Assembly (NCBI GenBank): GCA_019279435.1 | Contig: JAAALK010000082.1 | Span: 17,575,116-17,639,115 of the forward strand | DNA: 64,000 nt | Reading direction: 5' to 3' | Source: Zizania palustris | Taxonomy: Eukaryota > Streptophyta > Magnoliopsida > Poales > Poaceae | Part shown: piece after piece, positions 1-11,333 of the stretch | Position numbering within the stretch: the stretch's first letter is position 1 | Layout of the letters: the number at the start of each line of letters is the position of its first letter | Made by a program: the position numbers and the translations under genes | The notes under the pieces: generated by a model | Database searches by the model: none | Told to the model about the DNA's origin: nothing | What the model saw: only the letters and a program-made list of their open reading frames with translations

Positions 1-682
1 ACTTAGCAGAATTCGGTCCTCAGACCGAATTAGTACTTCGAATCCTCTCTATTGCAGGTTTTCACGTTCGGAGCTACTTCGCCGGAGGTGTCCGGAGCCG
101 AGAGATCGGTCTCGGAGTTCGCCCGAACACCCTTCGTCGGGACTTCTGCTTTGACCGCACGCTTCGCCAGCACACTTCGTCACAACAGGCTTCGCCATGT
201 TCGCACTTTGCTCTAGACGAAGTCACGCCCGCGCGCAGCGTTTGAGTCATTATTTTGTACCTCGCTGTATCAGGTACTTCGCGCCAAACCCTACCGTTCG
301 GAGGTGATTGTCATGCCCGGATCCGTTCGGAGTTCATCTTCGACCGGATCAGTACGAACGCCGAAGGTACCCTTTGGTGGGACACTTCGCACCGGACGCC
401 GAAGGTATACTTCGGCAACCCCCTTCGCATCACACTCTGAAGTAGACAGGCTCCAACCGGTTTGCTGATTTTGTTCTGTTTAATATATTTCTTTCGGCTA
501 ATTGGATTATTTTGTGTTATCTAATTGTCTAGCGACTCCACCCTCCTTATCACGACTAAGGGTAGTCGGAACGCGACGTCGGTGCTACGTCACGCTTAGG
601 CTTGTCCCTAAGTATCCGCACACTTTTGGATCATCGAACTGACCCAAGTGCGGGGGCACGTTTTCGTGTCAACTGTGACATC
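1..682. repeat. Unclassified LTR-retrotransposon remnant
   Basis: No coding region. The segment is rich in cttcg/ttcgg words, like the LTRs further along the window. It ends with a stretch reading gcgggggcacgttttcg followed by tgtcaac, a style common at LTR ends and leaders of grass retroelements. At about 683 it gives way to copia pol sequence. I cannot assign a family or set its left edge, because it runs off the window. Confidence 0.45.
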
Positions 683-2340
683 TGATCATCTAGGCTCCCG
701 GGCAGTTCAGCATGATCACCCCTTAGAGCTCATCATTGGTAATCTTACTTCGATATCTTGGTGTTCTCAGACTGGTTCTCTCGATGTGTTTGCTTAGTCT
801 GCTTTTGTTGTCACTTTTGAGACTAGAGATGTTGCTCACGCTTTATTTGATGCAAATTGGATAAATTCCATGCAAGAAGAGCTTGAGAATTTTGTTCGCA
901 ATTGAGTTTAGACACTAGTTGAGCTGCCACTAGGTTGCAACACCATAGGCACCAAGTGGGTGTTTAAGACCAATCAAGGTGATGATGGTGTTGTGGTGCA
1001 AAACAAAGCTTGATTAGCTACCCATGGTTTTTGCTAGAAGGAGGGTATTTATTTTAAGGATACTTTCGCCCCTGTTGCCCATCTTGAGTCTATTCGCATA
1101 CTTTTGTCATTCGCTACTTCGAAAGGTTTTAAGCTTTTTTCAAATGGATGTCAATAGTGTTTTTTTGAATGGGTACATAGAGGAGGAGGTCTATGTTAGG
1201 TAGCACCCCAGTTTTGAAAACCCTAAATTTCCTCGACATGTTTTCAAACTGCAAAAAGCTTTATATGGTTTGAAGCAAGCCCCATGGATTGGTATGATCA
1301 TTTGAAGCAGTTTTTGTTAGGGAACGATTTTGTGATGGGTTTTGTGGACAAAATTCTTTTCTTGCTCAAAAAACGCTCTGATTTCTTGATCACTCAGATT
1401 TATTTGGATGAGATTATTTTTGGTGGTTCTACTAATAAGCTTGTGTCCAAGTGTTCAGAGCAGATGCACATCGAGTTCGAAATGAGCCTCATGGGTGAGC
1501 TCAAGTAATTCCTAGGGCTCTAGATCAAGTAGACCAAGGAAGGCATCTTCATCCACCAGAGCAAGTACACCAAAGATATGTTGAAGAAATTCGACTTTGG
1601 TGGAGAGATGAAGCCTCAGATGACCCCCATGGGCACATCTAGGGGCCTTGAGAAGGATGAAAGCAGCGTCAAGGTCCACAAGAGAGAGTATCGAGGGGTG
1701 ATCGGTTCATTACTGTACCTAATGGCGACGAGACCGGACATCTAGTTTGTCGTGGGATTGTGCACCTAGTTCCAGTCCTCACTGCGTGCATCTCATCATC
1801 AGGCTGTGAAGCGCATTTTCAGGTATTTTACATATGCGCCTGATCTCAGTCTTTATAATTCAACATCATCATCTCTTGATTTGTGTGGTTTTTCCGACGC
1901 TGATTTTGGTGGGTGCTGACTGAATCGCAAGTCAACTTCCGGTACCTATCAGTTCCTTGGTTCTTCACTTGTTTCTTGGTCTTCTCGAAAGCAATCTGGA
2001 GTTGCTCTTTCCACTACTACAGCAGAGTATGTAGCTGCTACTAGCTGCTACTCATAGTTGGTTTGGATGATTTCTGCTCTTAGAGATTTTGGGTTATCTT
2101 TCCCTCCTAGAGTGCCTTTGTTTTGTGATAGCACCAACGCTATTAGTGTAGGGAAAAGCCCATATCTTCATTCGAAAACCAAACATATTGATGTGTGCTT
2201 TCACTTTTTGAGGGATCAATATGGGAAATGTATCATTGACCTTGTTCATGTTGATACTCATCATCAGTTAGATGACATTCATACAAAATCCCTAGATTAG
2301 TCTACTTTTGAGCGTTTGTGAGGGGATTTGGGAGTTGTGC
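683..2340 (+). pseudogene. Decayed Ty1/copia pol (reverse transcriptase and RNase H)
   Basis: Translating across frames gives recognisable SIRE/Opie-type copia pol in order. The start of RT (NWINSMQEELENF) lies near 850-900. The palm, where the YVDD motif has become YLDE, is near 1400. Then come FLGL and the LLYLMATRPDI region near 1710-1740, and RNase H (SDADFGG, STSGTYQFLGSSL, KTKHIDV) to about 2300. Many stop codons and frameshifts break it, including TAG at 901-903, 1033-1035 and 1506-1508. The upstream gag, protease and integrase are missing, so this is a 5'-truncated dead copy. The same region of a related copy lies on the minus strand at 57656-58643. Confidence 0.88.
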
Positions 2341-4096
2341 ACCGTCTTTAGGATATTTTGAGTATTTTCTTTCTTCTTTACTCTTTTATTTGAATTTTTT
2401 CGTGTGAGTACATATTATGCATATTCATATATCCACACTTTGAGCTTGATTTTGTTATATGATTAAACTGCTTTTACTTATTCCTGCTAGTATATGATCA
2501 TGCTTTGTTTCAGTTCACATGATATATATGATACATCTCATATGCATGGCTTTTATGTTTTAAAATTGAAAAATGGTCACCACTGATTCTGGTAACTAGC
2601 ATGTGTAGGATGAATGCTTTTGCTATCTTTTACATGCATGGTAGTTGAATCCTTTACTTGGACGCAAATATGCAACTTAGATATCTATATGCTTTACATG
2701 GAAACTATGCTATAAAAATGTTAAAAATCATGAAAATGAAAATTCCATGCCTTTTTATGCTTAAAGTGAAAAGATCCAGGTGGGTTTGTTGTGTCGCATT
2801 GCATTGTTCTGGATTGATTACCATAGCACTTTGGTATGAACTAGGACATTGTAATATATGCCAATATCAATATCATAAGCTTCTGATGGTCATGTTCTTT
2901 CCTAGGCTTGACTTGGTCGGTTAGCATAAGGTTGGCATGCAAATAATCCCTGGCACTAATGAAAAAGGAAAAGAAAAATCCTGGAAATATTAAGATAACA
3001 AGTTTTCTGAAACTCTTAGTTCTAGAAAATGTTTATCTTGGTAGATATTAGTTAGCTTTTGTACTTTATGCTTTATCGTGAATTTTAACTAGAAAATGTG
3101 GTGATGCTTTTGTTTGCAAAAATCTAAAAATGTGTGCTAATGAATTCCTTTAGATATCTTCTACTACATTGATCATGTCATGTTTCTTAGACAATATTTT
3201 CGGCTATACTTGCTAGATTTTATAATTGTAGTTAATCATATCTAAGAAGCTTGCTTTTTACACTCCATTTGCACTCCAGTTACATTCATTGCATATTTTG
3301 ATGGGGAGCTGCATTTTAGGGGGAGTTGAGTTGTTTTGAGTTATGTCTCTTTTGAGTGTTTTTAATCTCACTTGATGAGTCCAGTTGTAAACAAGGAGGA
3401 TAAATTTTTGGTTACTTGATCTTTTTGAAGAATTTATAGGGAGATTTTGGCTTTATCTGGGATTGGTTTCAGGGGGAGTTTTATTCTCTTTTGCCTTTAC
3501 TCTTCTGGATATCCTTATCGATAATTCAGAGATTGCACTCATTTGAGTTTTTATTTGAAATCTTTGTTGATTTCTTTTCTGTTTAACCATAATGACCTTT
3601 TCTGGATTTTGTTTCGCTTTTGGTCATTAGGGTTAAACCTTTTATTTTATTTTCTCCTTTCTGTTCTCTTGTGTTTTGTTTTTCATGTTTCCACATGTTT
3701 TGCAGGTTCAAAATGCTGATGAGGAGGGTGTTGACAATGCACTCATCAAGAGGAAGATTGAGGAGCCATGTTGAAGATCATGGGCCTCATGACTCTAGAA
3801 GATGATGAGTGATTGTCAACGGGAGTCAAAGGAAGAAGAGGAGATGAGAAGAGAAGACATGTCGTGTCTTGAGCACGTGTGACTCAGGTACATGAGCGGT
3901 GAGCGACTACTATGCAGAGGGAGTCGAGGAGTCAGGCCAGCCCAATCCGGGTACATAGGCCAGGAACGGTAGGAGATTTGTCATGGTTTGGCCGGGTTTG
4001 ACTCAGGTAAGTGGGCAGCAAGTGACTATGGGGTCGAGGGGGCACAGAGTCGGATCGGCCCAATCTGGGTACCTAGTGCAGAGGTGATGAGTGCTT
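2341..4096 (+). repeat. Post-pol non-coding region of the copia remnant
   Basis: AT-rich DNA after the RNase H end, with no ORF I can recognise. It contains polypurine blocks of the type agggggagttgag (about 3317-3330) and agggggagtttta (about 3471-3483), typical of the long region between pol and the 3' LTR in SIRE/Opie-type elements. A more GC-rich stretch with repeated ggtacatag/cgggtac-like words follows at 3830-4090. I see no convincing env-like ORF. Confidence 0.5.
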
Positions 4097-5203
4097 TGTC
4101 AGTTTTACCGCAAAATCAACACCCTACTTGAACAATTGATCGGAGATCCGATAGTTCTAAAATAAAGTAATAGCTTCTATGAAAGCTCCGCGTTAGGACA
4201 AGTTACCTTTACTTAGGATTTTACAATTTTCCTATCAGGCCCTCTGTCTATTTTTCCTGGATATTTTTGTGGTCTATAAAAAAACTCTCTCCTTACCTAG
4301 AGGTAGCACACAAGGTGCACAGCCCCTAGGGTGTGCGGGAGGCTGCTTGGAACACAGGCGTAGGAGCCATGCGTGGGAGGCCGCTTGGCACACGAAGCGC
4401 AAGAGCTGCGCGGGGGTGGCCGCGTGCTACGCGAGGCGTGGGAGGCCGCATGGCGCATGCGGCGCAAGACCGCATGTGAGGGGCCGGAGTCACGCAGAGC
4501 AGGCGTGGGTGCTGTTCTAGAAGCGGGGCTGGCACGTCTAGCGTAGGTGCAGAAAATCGTAGCTTCATCGTCGGCAAAAATATCAGAACAAAGAGCACGG
4601 TAACTTGATGTCTCTATCCTCGTGCACCTGTAGTTTTTATCTTTGAATATTCTGTGTTTGATTCAATTACTACAAGCACTTTATCTTCCGATTGCACTAT
4701 GAATGTTTATTGATATATCTCTGTATCCTTAGTGCATATCAAGTGTTTGTTGAATCGTTTGTGAGCACATTTTATCTCCTGTAACTATTTTGTCTAATTA
4801 AATGCGTTGAAAATTGTGCTTTACAATGAGGTTCATTGTCACCTAATGTCCTTGATGAGACTCTTGTGACTATTGATGTGTAACTTGTGCTTGATGAAAT
4901 TTTTGTGACTTGATGAAATAGTTGTTGTCCTACTGTCTAATCAATGAGTAATTTTTAATCTGCCTTTAAGAACGATAATGGTGTCTTTTCATTTCTGACA
5001 CTAGTTGTTTTTAGGCTAGATTATTTTTAGTGCTTGTGATCACTCAGAATGTCATATCACATCATATCTGGCAGGAGAGTGATAACACTAGTTTAATATG
5101 TGATTTCAATTAAAAAAATTGTTTTCTTTTGATAAGTGTTTTTTGGAGGTGCATTGGGTGTTAAGGGAAGACCATCAATTTTAAAGAATTTGTTGAGGCG
5201 CCC
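4097..5203 (+). repeat. Possible 3' LTR of the copia remnant
   Basis: The segment may start with TGTCAGTTTTACC at 4097. It has a TATA-like TATAAAAA at 4275-4282 and a GC-rich block at 4300-4550, then AT-rich sequence. There is no partner LTR in the window, so the assignment rests on position and the TATA box only. It ends where the Tekay element begins at 5204. The six-frame translations here (for example 4269-4520 and its complement) look like chance ORFs. Confidence 0.3.
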
Positions 5204-6210
5204 TGTGACGCCCCGATTTACCGAAATCGGAACATTATTGAATTTCCAAAGAAAAACAATAATATAAGAGGTTCATCATGCGACAACGTGCATACGGCAA
5301 ACATTCGTGGTACGCAGACCACATTATTACAAAAGGGTAAAATTAAAATAAATAATAAAAAGCATGACGAACACCCTCTTTAGGATCTTCTTCTTGACTG
5401 GGTCGCTACTCCAGACCATTCTCGTAGTAGGCATCCTTTGAAATGTGTGTCCAACGGGTATGAGTACAAAAGGTACTCAACAAGCCACCGCAAATGCAAA
5501 TAGTAATGCAAGGTAATAACAAAGGAAGGACAATGGCTAATAGTGCGGAAAAGTACATTTTTCAGTTATTGCATTTAGTGTAGTCAAATTTAATCATGTG
5601 GAACAATAAACATGGACATCATAACACCATCTAACTCGAGGAGTACGTTTTCCCTCCTCGCACAACGGTCCTTACATGTCAAATCATCATGCACATTCAT
5701 TTCAAGAGTAAACTAACTGTGGGATGTCACGCAACCCGCCCTTAACCGTGGGCTCGGCTTTTCGAAAAGATTTATGACTCTGATCAGAGGTGTACTACTG
5801 TACCCACAAGGCACGCACTCATCCCATACACCAAAGTGTAACGAGATGACCCATACCACGAGAACTCATGTCAAAACCTCAGCATGAAATGCTTCAAGCG
5901 ATAACTACCCGCTCTAGGTTTCGCCGGTGCGCCGGGCCGCATCCCGGCTAACGTCGCACCCCCTTTTACGCCACGTCGGTACAAGCCACCCGCAGGTGCT
6001 TCTTGACCCATCTCCAAGTGGTGGCCTTGGTTTGGAACACTCCATACCTTAGTTAGGACTTACCCACTAGGCTTTTGGTTAGTACGGAAGTGTATTGCAA
6101 CGGATCCCGTAGACCGGTCCTTATAGTGCCCCGGGTGCTACCGACCAATGCCCTAGCTTGCACCTGGAACCCACCATGCATATACTCTCAACCATAACTC
6201 TATCACCAAC
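5204..6210 (-). repeat. Tekay-1 3' LTR, outer part
   Basis: Matches 28331-29338 almost base for base. It stops at 6210 in the middle of the LTR, where the Tat element was inserted, and resumes at 20299. The outer end reads TGTGACGCCCC. The homologous right LTR has TCTGACACCCC, so the terminal dinucleotide is mutated in the right copy. Reading frames here, such as 6121-6324, have no merit. Confidence 0.93.
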
Positions 6211-6705
6211 TGTTGGGGGAAAATATCTCATCTTCGGGGTTATTGCCGAAACAACATAGAGGCAGACAGCGGATTCGAAGGTTCCCAGACGTTCATCTTC
6301 GAAGATACTCGAAGTAAAGTTCAAAGTACGAAGATAGGCATTGGTTCGGAGTACACCTTCGAACTAATGCTTTTCAAGATCTTTTCTGCCAGCTAAGATG
6401 GAAGACTTATCTTCTTTCTCATTAGATTAGTCTTTTACCATTTTAGCCCTATTAAGGGAGCCGAATAGTTTCCACTATGTCGGTTGTAATAGAGGGGTAA
6501 ATAGGTATTTTCCTTAATATCTGGGCCTATAAATACCCCCCATTTCACCCTGTAATAGGGACCGAATACAAGTTATTCAATACACACATTCGAACTATTC
6601 TAAGTTATTATCCTTTCGGAGGCTTAGAACAGTTCTTTTCACAAACACTTCGTTTGTTAGTTTCTATTCTACAGAAACCTGTTAGCGTAATCTTTTACGC
6701 CAACA
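6211..6705 (+). repeat. Tat element 5' LTR
   Basis: 495 bp, TGTTGGGGG to CCAACA, with 6-bp terminal inverted repeats. It holds a TATA box at 6528-6535. Upstream of that are several TTCGAAG and GAAG/CTTC words between about 6270 and 6360. Directly after its end comes the primer binding site. The pair at 19799-20293 has exactly the same length. Confidence 0.95.
6528..6535 (+). promoter_or_regulatory. LTR TATA box
   Basis: TATAAATA in the context gggccTATAAATAcccc, about 180 bp before the LTR end, a usual place for the retroelement promoter. The same box is at 20116-20123 in the 3' LTR. Confidence 0.75.
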
Positions 6706-6707
6706 GT

Positions 6708-6725
6708 TGGCGCCGTCCGTGGGGA
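6708..6725 (+). other. Primer binding site of the Tat element
   Basis: Two bases after the 5' LTR comes TGGCGCCGTCCGTGGGGA. TGG is the complement of a tRNA CCA end, and TGGCGCC starts are frequent in plant Tat/Athila-type Ty3/gypsy elements. I have not matched it to a specific tRNA. Confidence 0.75.
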
Positions 6726-6767
6726 ACCTAGTCCGAAAAACTTCGTTCTCTACCAACTTCTTACATC

Positions 6768-8471
6768 ATGCCTCCTAAGCGGAGCGCACCCCGCAATCCC
6801 ACTCGGAGGTCCTCTCGGATCTCCGGAGAGATACCCTTCGACACAGTTGAAGTCGGAGGGCCTTCGACATTCCCTCCGCAAACTCCAGAAGGGGCTTCCA
6901 TCCCTCGAACATACGAAGCTTCTCCGCCAACCCCTTCCATACTCCGACCGCCCGGAGTCCCTTCTCCACCCTCCATCCCAATTCGAACTGATCCTACCAG
7001 TTCTCAAGACCCGGAAGATCCTTCCGGAGGAGATGAAAACAATCTTGGAGATATGGCCACTCAAATGGCCAACCTTCAAGCTGAGGTAGCGAGGTGGCGA
7101 CAAGAAGCTGCGAACAGGCTTCATTCTCAAGCCATCCCAACTATCCCAGAAGTACCCGAAGACGACGATCTTGATTATCCCGAACCCCCGGAGAACGCCT
7201 CCTTCGATAATGAATCTCCGCTGCATCCTGAGCTGCAGAAGGTTCGCTTTGATCCAAAGTTTAAAACTTCGAAGCTCTGTAAGTATGCCGGAGATGAAGA
7301 TCCCGGAGAGTTCGTTCGTTCTTATGCCCTAGCAATTGAGGCTAGCGGAGGAGTTCGAGACACCATGGCGAAGTGCTTCCCTTTAGCTCTTCAAGGAGTG
7401 GCATTGAGATGGTTCTGGTCCTTGAAGCCAGGATCAATCAATTCATGGTTGCAGCTGAAGAAGAAGTTTATAAGCAACTTTCAGGGCACCTTCGTGCCTC
7501 CTATGTCAACAGGAAGCCTTTTCCAGGTGAAACAGCTCCCCGGAGAAACATTGAGGCAGTACTTTAAGCGCTTCGCTCATACGAAGTCGCAAATTCGGGG
7601 GCTGTCCGCATCTTCAGTGGTTGATGCAGCTCGGGAAGGCGTCAGTCATCAAGGCCTTCTGGATAAGCTTCATCGGAAAAGCATCTCCTCGGTATCTCAG
7701 TTGATGTCATACTTCGAGGAGTATGCGAGGTCAGAAGAGGGTTGGCTTCGGAGGACTGCTGCTACTTCGTCCATATTGCAAGAAGTCAAAGTAGAAGTGA
7801 AAACTTCGGCACAGCCGCAGGAACCAGTCTTCGAAGTGCAACATGATCGGAGAAGAGGACAAAAGCACCCTCGTTCTGAAGTCATGAATATTGCACCCCC
7901 ACAGAAGTTTGCACCAAGAGCTCCACAGTCTACGGGGAACAAGGCCAGCGGCTGGAGGCCGCCAGGGAAAACGGCTGGCAAGGGCCAGACCCTTTTCTGC
8001 TGCATTCACGGAGAAAATCGAAGCCATGCAACTGATACTTGCAAGGCTATACTTACCCTAAGGGGAGAGTACTTAGAGAGAACTTCGGGTCGAGGCAGTA
8101 CCGACCGAAGTCCAGCTGCAACGCGCCCAGAGCCGGTCCAGGCTGTGGCGCGGATAGAAAATTTTGATGCTGCAAGACACCCTCCGGTGGCCAATGTTAT
8201 GCCACCTCCGAAGCAAGAGGAAGGGCAAGATAGAGGAAAAAGAGTAGTTCTCCCTATCTCCGGAGGAGGTACCCTCGGAAGCATGTCCAAGAGACAGCGA
8301 AGAGAGTACGTTCGGGAAGTAGGTCATATTGGGACTTCGTCATCTGCAGCTGCAATGCCGGAGTGGTCTCACGTTCCGATATCTTTTTCTGCGGAAGATG
8401 CAGCTGGTATTAAGTTCCCGCACGCAGATCCATTGGTTATCACTGCTGATATTGCGGGCACTGAAGTTTGA
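6768..8471 (+). CDS. Gag of the Tat element (567 aa)
   Basis: The first ATG after the primer site opens a 567-residue frame. The N-terminal 130 residues are Pro/Ser/Arg rich. The capsid-like middle (about 150-330) contains the plant Ty3 gag signature around LKPGSINSWLQLKKKF. A Cys/His cluster near 415-430 (FCCIHGENRSHATDTC) is the variant zinc knuckle of Tat-type gag. The frame ends in TGA at 8469-8471. The same frame then continues directly into the protease, so the stop separates gag from pro-pol without a frameshift. The same TGA occurs in the second, duplicated copy at 11331-11333. A CGA-to-TGA change is the simplest cause; programmed readthrough is possible but unproven. Confidence 0.88.
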   Translation: MPPKRSAPRNPTRRSSRISGEIPFDTVEVGGPSTFPPQTPEGASIPRTYEASPPTPSILRPPGVPSPPSIPIRTDPTSSQDPEDPSGGDENNLGDMATQMANLQAEVARWRQEAANRLHSQAIPTIPEVPEDDDLDYPEPPENASFDNESPLHPELQKVRFDPKFKTSKLCKYAGDEDPGEFVRSYALAIEASGGVRDTMAKCFPLALQGVALRWFWSLKPGSINSWLQLKKKFISNFQGTFVPPMSTGSLFQVKQLPGETLRQYFKRFAHTKSQIRGLSASSVVDAAREGVSHQGLLDKLHRKSISSVSQLMSYFEEYARSEEGWLRRTAATSSILQEVKVEVKTSAQPQEPVFEVQHDRRRGQKHPRSEVMNIAPPQKFAPRAPQSTGNKASGWRPPGKTAGKGQTLFCCIHGENRSHATDTCKAILTLRGEYLERTSGRGSTDRSPAATRPEPVQAVARIENFDAARHPPVANVMPPPKQEEGQDRGKRVVLPISGGGTLGSMSKRQRREYVREVGHIGTSSSAAAMPEWSHVPISFSAEDAAGIKFPHADPLVITADIAGTEV

Positions 8472-9575
8472 AGGGTGCTGATTGATGGAGGTAGTTCGGC
8501 AGATATCATTTTTGTTCAAGCCTTCGATCAATAGTGCATTTCCAGGAAGCATCTCCTTCCAGCGGCTCGTCCTCTACAAGGCTTCGCAGGACCCCCGCTT
8601 GATGCACTTGGCCAAATAGGCCTGGAAGTTACCTTCGGAGAAGGTTTATTGGCCCGGACTGAAGAAGTAATCTTCGATGTGATAGATGCCCCGTATGCTT
8701 ACAATGTCATCTTCGGAAGGGGCATGCTAAACCAGTTCGGAGCTGTGGCGCATCACAATTATTTGTGCATGAAGATGCCCACACAAGCAGGAGTCCTTAC
8801 AATCTTCGGAGATCAATCCATTGCTCGGAGGGCGGAATATGGTCATGGTCCCCCTCTTGATCCGAGGCAAGTAAACAATGTGCAGGATAATGAAGAAATT
8901 TTTTCAGCCTCCTTCGAAGCTTCGAAGAAGTCCTTTCCGAGACCAAGTCCCGAAGGAGAGATTGCAATGAAGGTCATTGTTAAAGATGGTAAAGAGTATA
9001 CTTTTCAATTTTGTAAAGATTTACCTCCTGAAGTTGCAACCTCCTTGGAAAAGGTAGTGGAAGAAAATTTGGATGTCTTCGCTTGGTCTGACGAAGATAT
9101 CACCGGAGTCGATCGGGATATCATTGAACACAGTTTACTTGTAAACCCGAAGGCCCGGCCTGTTCGGCAAGGACTCCGGAAGATGTCCGCAGAAAGAGCT
9201 GCTCTAGATAAGGACGAAGTTGAAAAATTGTTGAAGGCTGGTATTATCAGAGAAGTGGCTCACACAGAATGGTTAGCCAACCCAGTCTTCGTCAGAAAGA
9301 AGTCTTTCGGGAAGTGGCGCATGTGCATTGATTTCACATCCTTGAAAAAAGCATGCCCATGTGACCCCTACCCCATGCCCCGAATTGATCAATTGGTTGA
9401 CTCCACCGCAGGTTCGGAGTTACTAAGATTCCTCGACGCGTATTCTGGTTATCATCAAATATGGTTGAAGCGCGAAGATGAAATCAAGACAAGCTTTGTA
9501 ACTCCTTCGGGAGTCTTCTGTTATGTAAGAATGCCCTTCGGCCTAAGAAATGTCGGGGCTACTTTTCGAGATTAG
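8472..9575 (+). pseudogene. Tat protease and RT, first copy
   Basis: It continues in frame after the gag stop. The protease starts with VLIDGGSSADIIF (active-site region, DGG in place of the usual DTG/DSG). A TAG at 8532-8534 breaks it; the second copy has TTG (Leu) there. RT follows: the FPRPSPEGE linker, the LRKMSAERAALDKDEVEKLL region, then fingers and palm with FLDAYSGYHQIW, which carries the first catalytic Asp. The frame is lost near 9565-9570, where this copy has one T fewer than the second copy, and stops at 9575. Confidence 0.87.
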
Positions 9576-9610
9576 TTGCTAAGGCTCTAGGTCATCAACT
9601 AGGCCGCAAT

Positions 9611-10629
9611 GTGGAGGCCTATATGGATGATATTGTAATAAAGAGTGCTTTAAAGCACCAACATAGCCTAGACTTAGCAGAAACATTCAATAGCCTTCGG
9701 GCATGTGGGATCCGTCTTAACCCCGAAAAATGTATATTCGGAGCTAAGGCTGGAAAATTGTTAGGGTATTTAGTTTCAAGCAGGGGAATTGAAGCTAGCC
9801 CTACTCAAATAACTGCGCTGCAGAAGATGGCTTCTCCGGAAAATTTAAAGCAAGTGCAAAAGCTGACTGGGCGTCTGGCGGCACTTAGCCGGTTTTTATC
9901 AAGGTCTGCGGAGAGGAGCTTGCCTGTATTTAAAGCATTGAAAGGGTCTGAAGATTTTGCATGGACACCGGAGTGTCAGAAAAGCTTCGAAGATATTAAA
10001 GAGTATCTCAGTAATCTTGCTACACTCACGGTGCCTACTGCGGACGAAACCCTACTCCTGTACCTTGCAGCTACAGGTTCAGCTGTCAGCGCAATCCTTG
10101 TCAGAGAAGTGGATTTCAATGGGAAGTTGGTCCAAAATCCTGTTTATTTTGTATCCGAAGCATTATCAGGAGCGAAGACAAGATACTCCGAACTTGAGAA
10201 GTTCGTTTATGCTCTGATAATGGCTTCGAGGAAGCTAAGACATTATTTTTTGGCTCACAATGTAATTGTACCAACTTTGTATCCTTTAGGAGATATGCTC
10301 CGAAGCAAAGACTCCACTGGAAGGATTGGAAAGTGGGCAGTTGAGCTAGCACCCTTCGGCATATCTTTCTTGGCAAGGACAGCTATCAAATCCCAAGTCC
10401 TAGCAGACTTTGTAGCAGAGTGGACTCCACCTGCAAATTTGGCTCCGGAGAAGTCAAGTGACGGAGTTTGGACTGTTTACTCAGATGGGGCTTTCCAAGC
10501 ATCCGGAGCAGGCATTGGGGCAGTGTTGATTTCACCGTCAGGGCAAAGAGCAATGTACTACGCAAGACTCAACTTTAAGTCTACCAATAATATAGCGGAG
10601 TATGAAGGGATTTTATCGGGACTTCGAAA
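9611..10629 (+). pseudogene. Tat RT palm to truncated RNase H, first copy
   Basis: After the one-base shift RT resumes with the catalytic AYMDDIV at about 9618-9638. Then come the thumb and connection (GYLVSSRGIEASPTQI, LTGRLAALSRFLSRS) and the start of RNase H (VYSDGAFQASGAGIGAVL, with the first acidic residues). RNase H is cut at about 10629, where the sequence jumps back to the middle of gag. This copy keeps YMDD but lacks the rest of RNase H and integrase; the second copy has the opposite defects. Confidence 0.88.
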
Positions 10630-11333
10630 AGCACGTATTGCAAGAAGTTAAAGTAGAAGTGAAAACTTCGGCACAGCCGCAAGAACCAGTCTTCGAAGTT
10701 CAACATGATCGGAGAAGAGGGCAAAAGCACCCTCGTTCTGAAGTCATGAATATTGCACCCCCACAGAAGTTTACACAGAGAGCTCCACAGTCTATGGGGA
10801 ACAAGGCCAGTGGCTGGAGGCCGCCAGGGAAAACGGCTGGCAAGGGCCAGACCCTTTTCTGCTGCATCCATGGAGAAAATCGAAGCCATGCAACTGATAC
10901 TTGCAAGGCTATACTTACCCTAAGGGGAGAGTACCTAGAGAGAACTTCGGGTCGAGGTACTACCGACCGAGTTCCAGCTGCAATGCGCCCAGAGCCGGTC
11001 TAGGCTGTGGCGCGGATAGAAAACTTTGATGCTGCAAGACACCCTCCGGTGGCCAATGTTATGCCACCTCCGAAGCAAGAGGAAGGGCAAGATCGAGGGA
11101 AGAGAGTAGTTCTCCCCATCTCCAGAGGAGGTACCCTCGGAAGCATGTCAAAGAGACAGCGAAGAGACTACGTCCGGGAAGTAGGTCATATTGGGACTTC
11201 GTCGTCTGCAGCTCCAATGCCGGAGTGGTCTCATGTACCGATATCCTTTTCTGCGGGGGATGCAGCTGGTATTAAGTTCCCGCATGCAGATCCACTTGTT
11301 ATCACTGCTGATATTGCGGGCACTGAAGTTTGA
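10630..11333 (+). pseudogene. Duplicated 3' part of Tat gag
   Basis: Repeats the C-terminal part of gag, including the CCIHGENRSHATDTC cluster. It has no start of its own and is broken by TAG at 11004-11006, where the first copy has CAG. It ends in the same TGA (11331-11333) as the first copy. It could only be translated as a fusion to the truncated RNase H upstream, and the frames there do not match for long. Confidence 0.88.

Noticed and set aside
4269..4598. GC-rich ORFs on both strands near the putative copia LTR
   Set aside because: Low complexity with no domain, open on both strands because of base composition.
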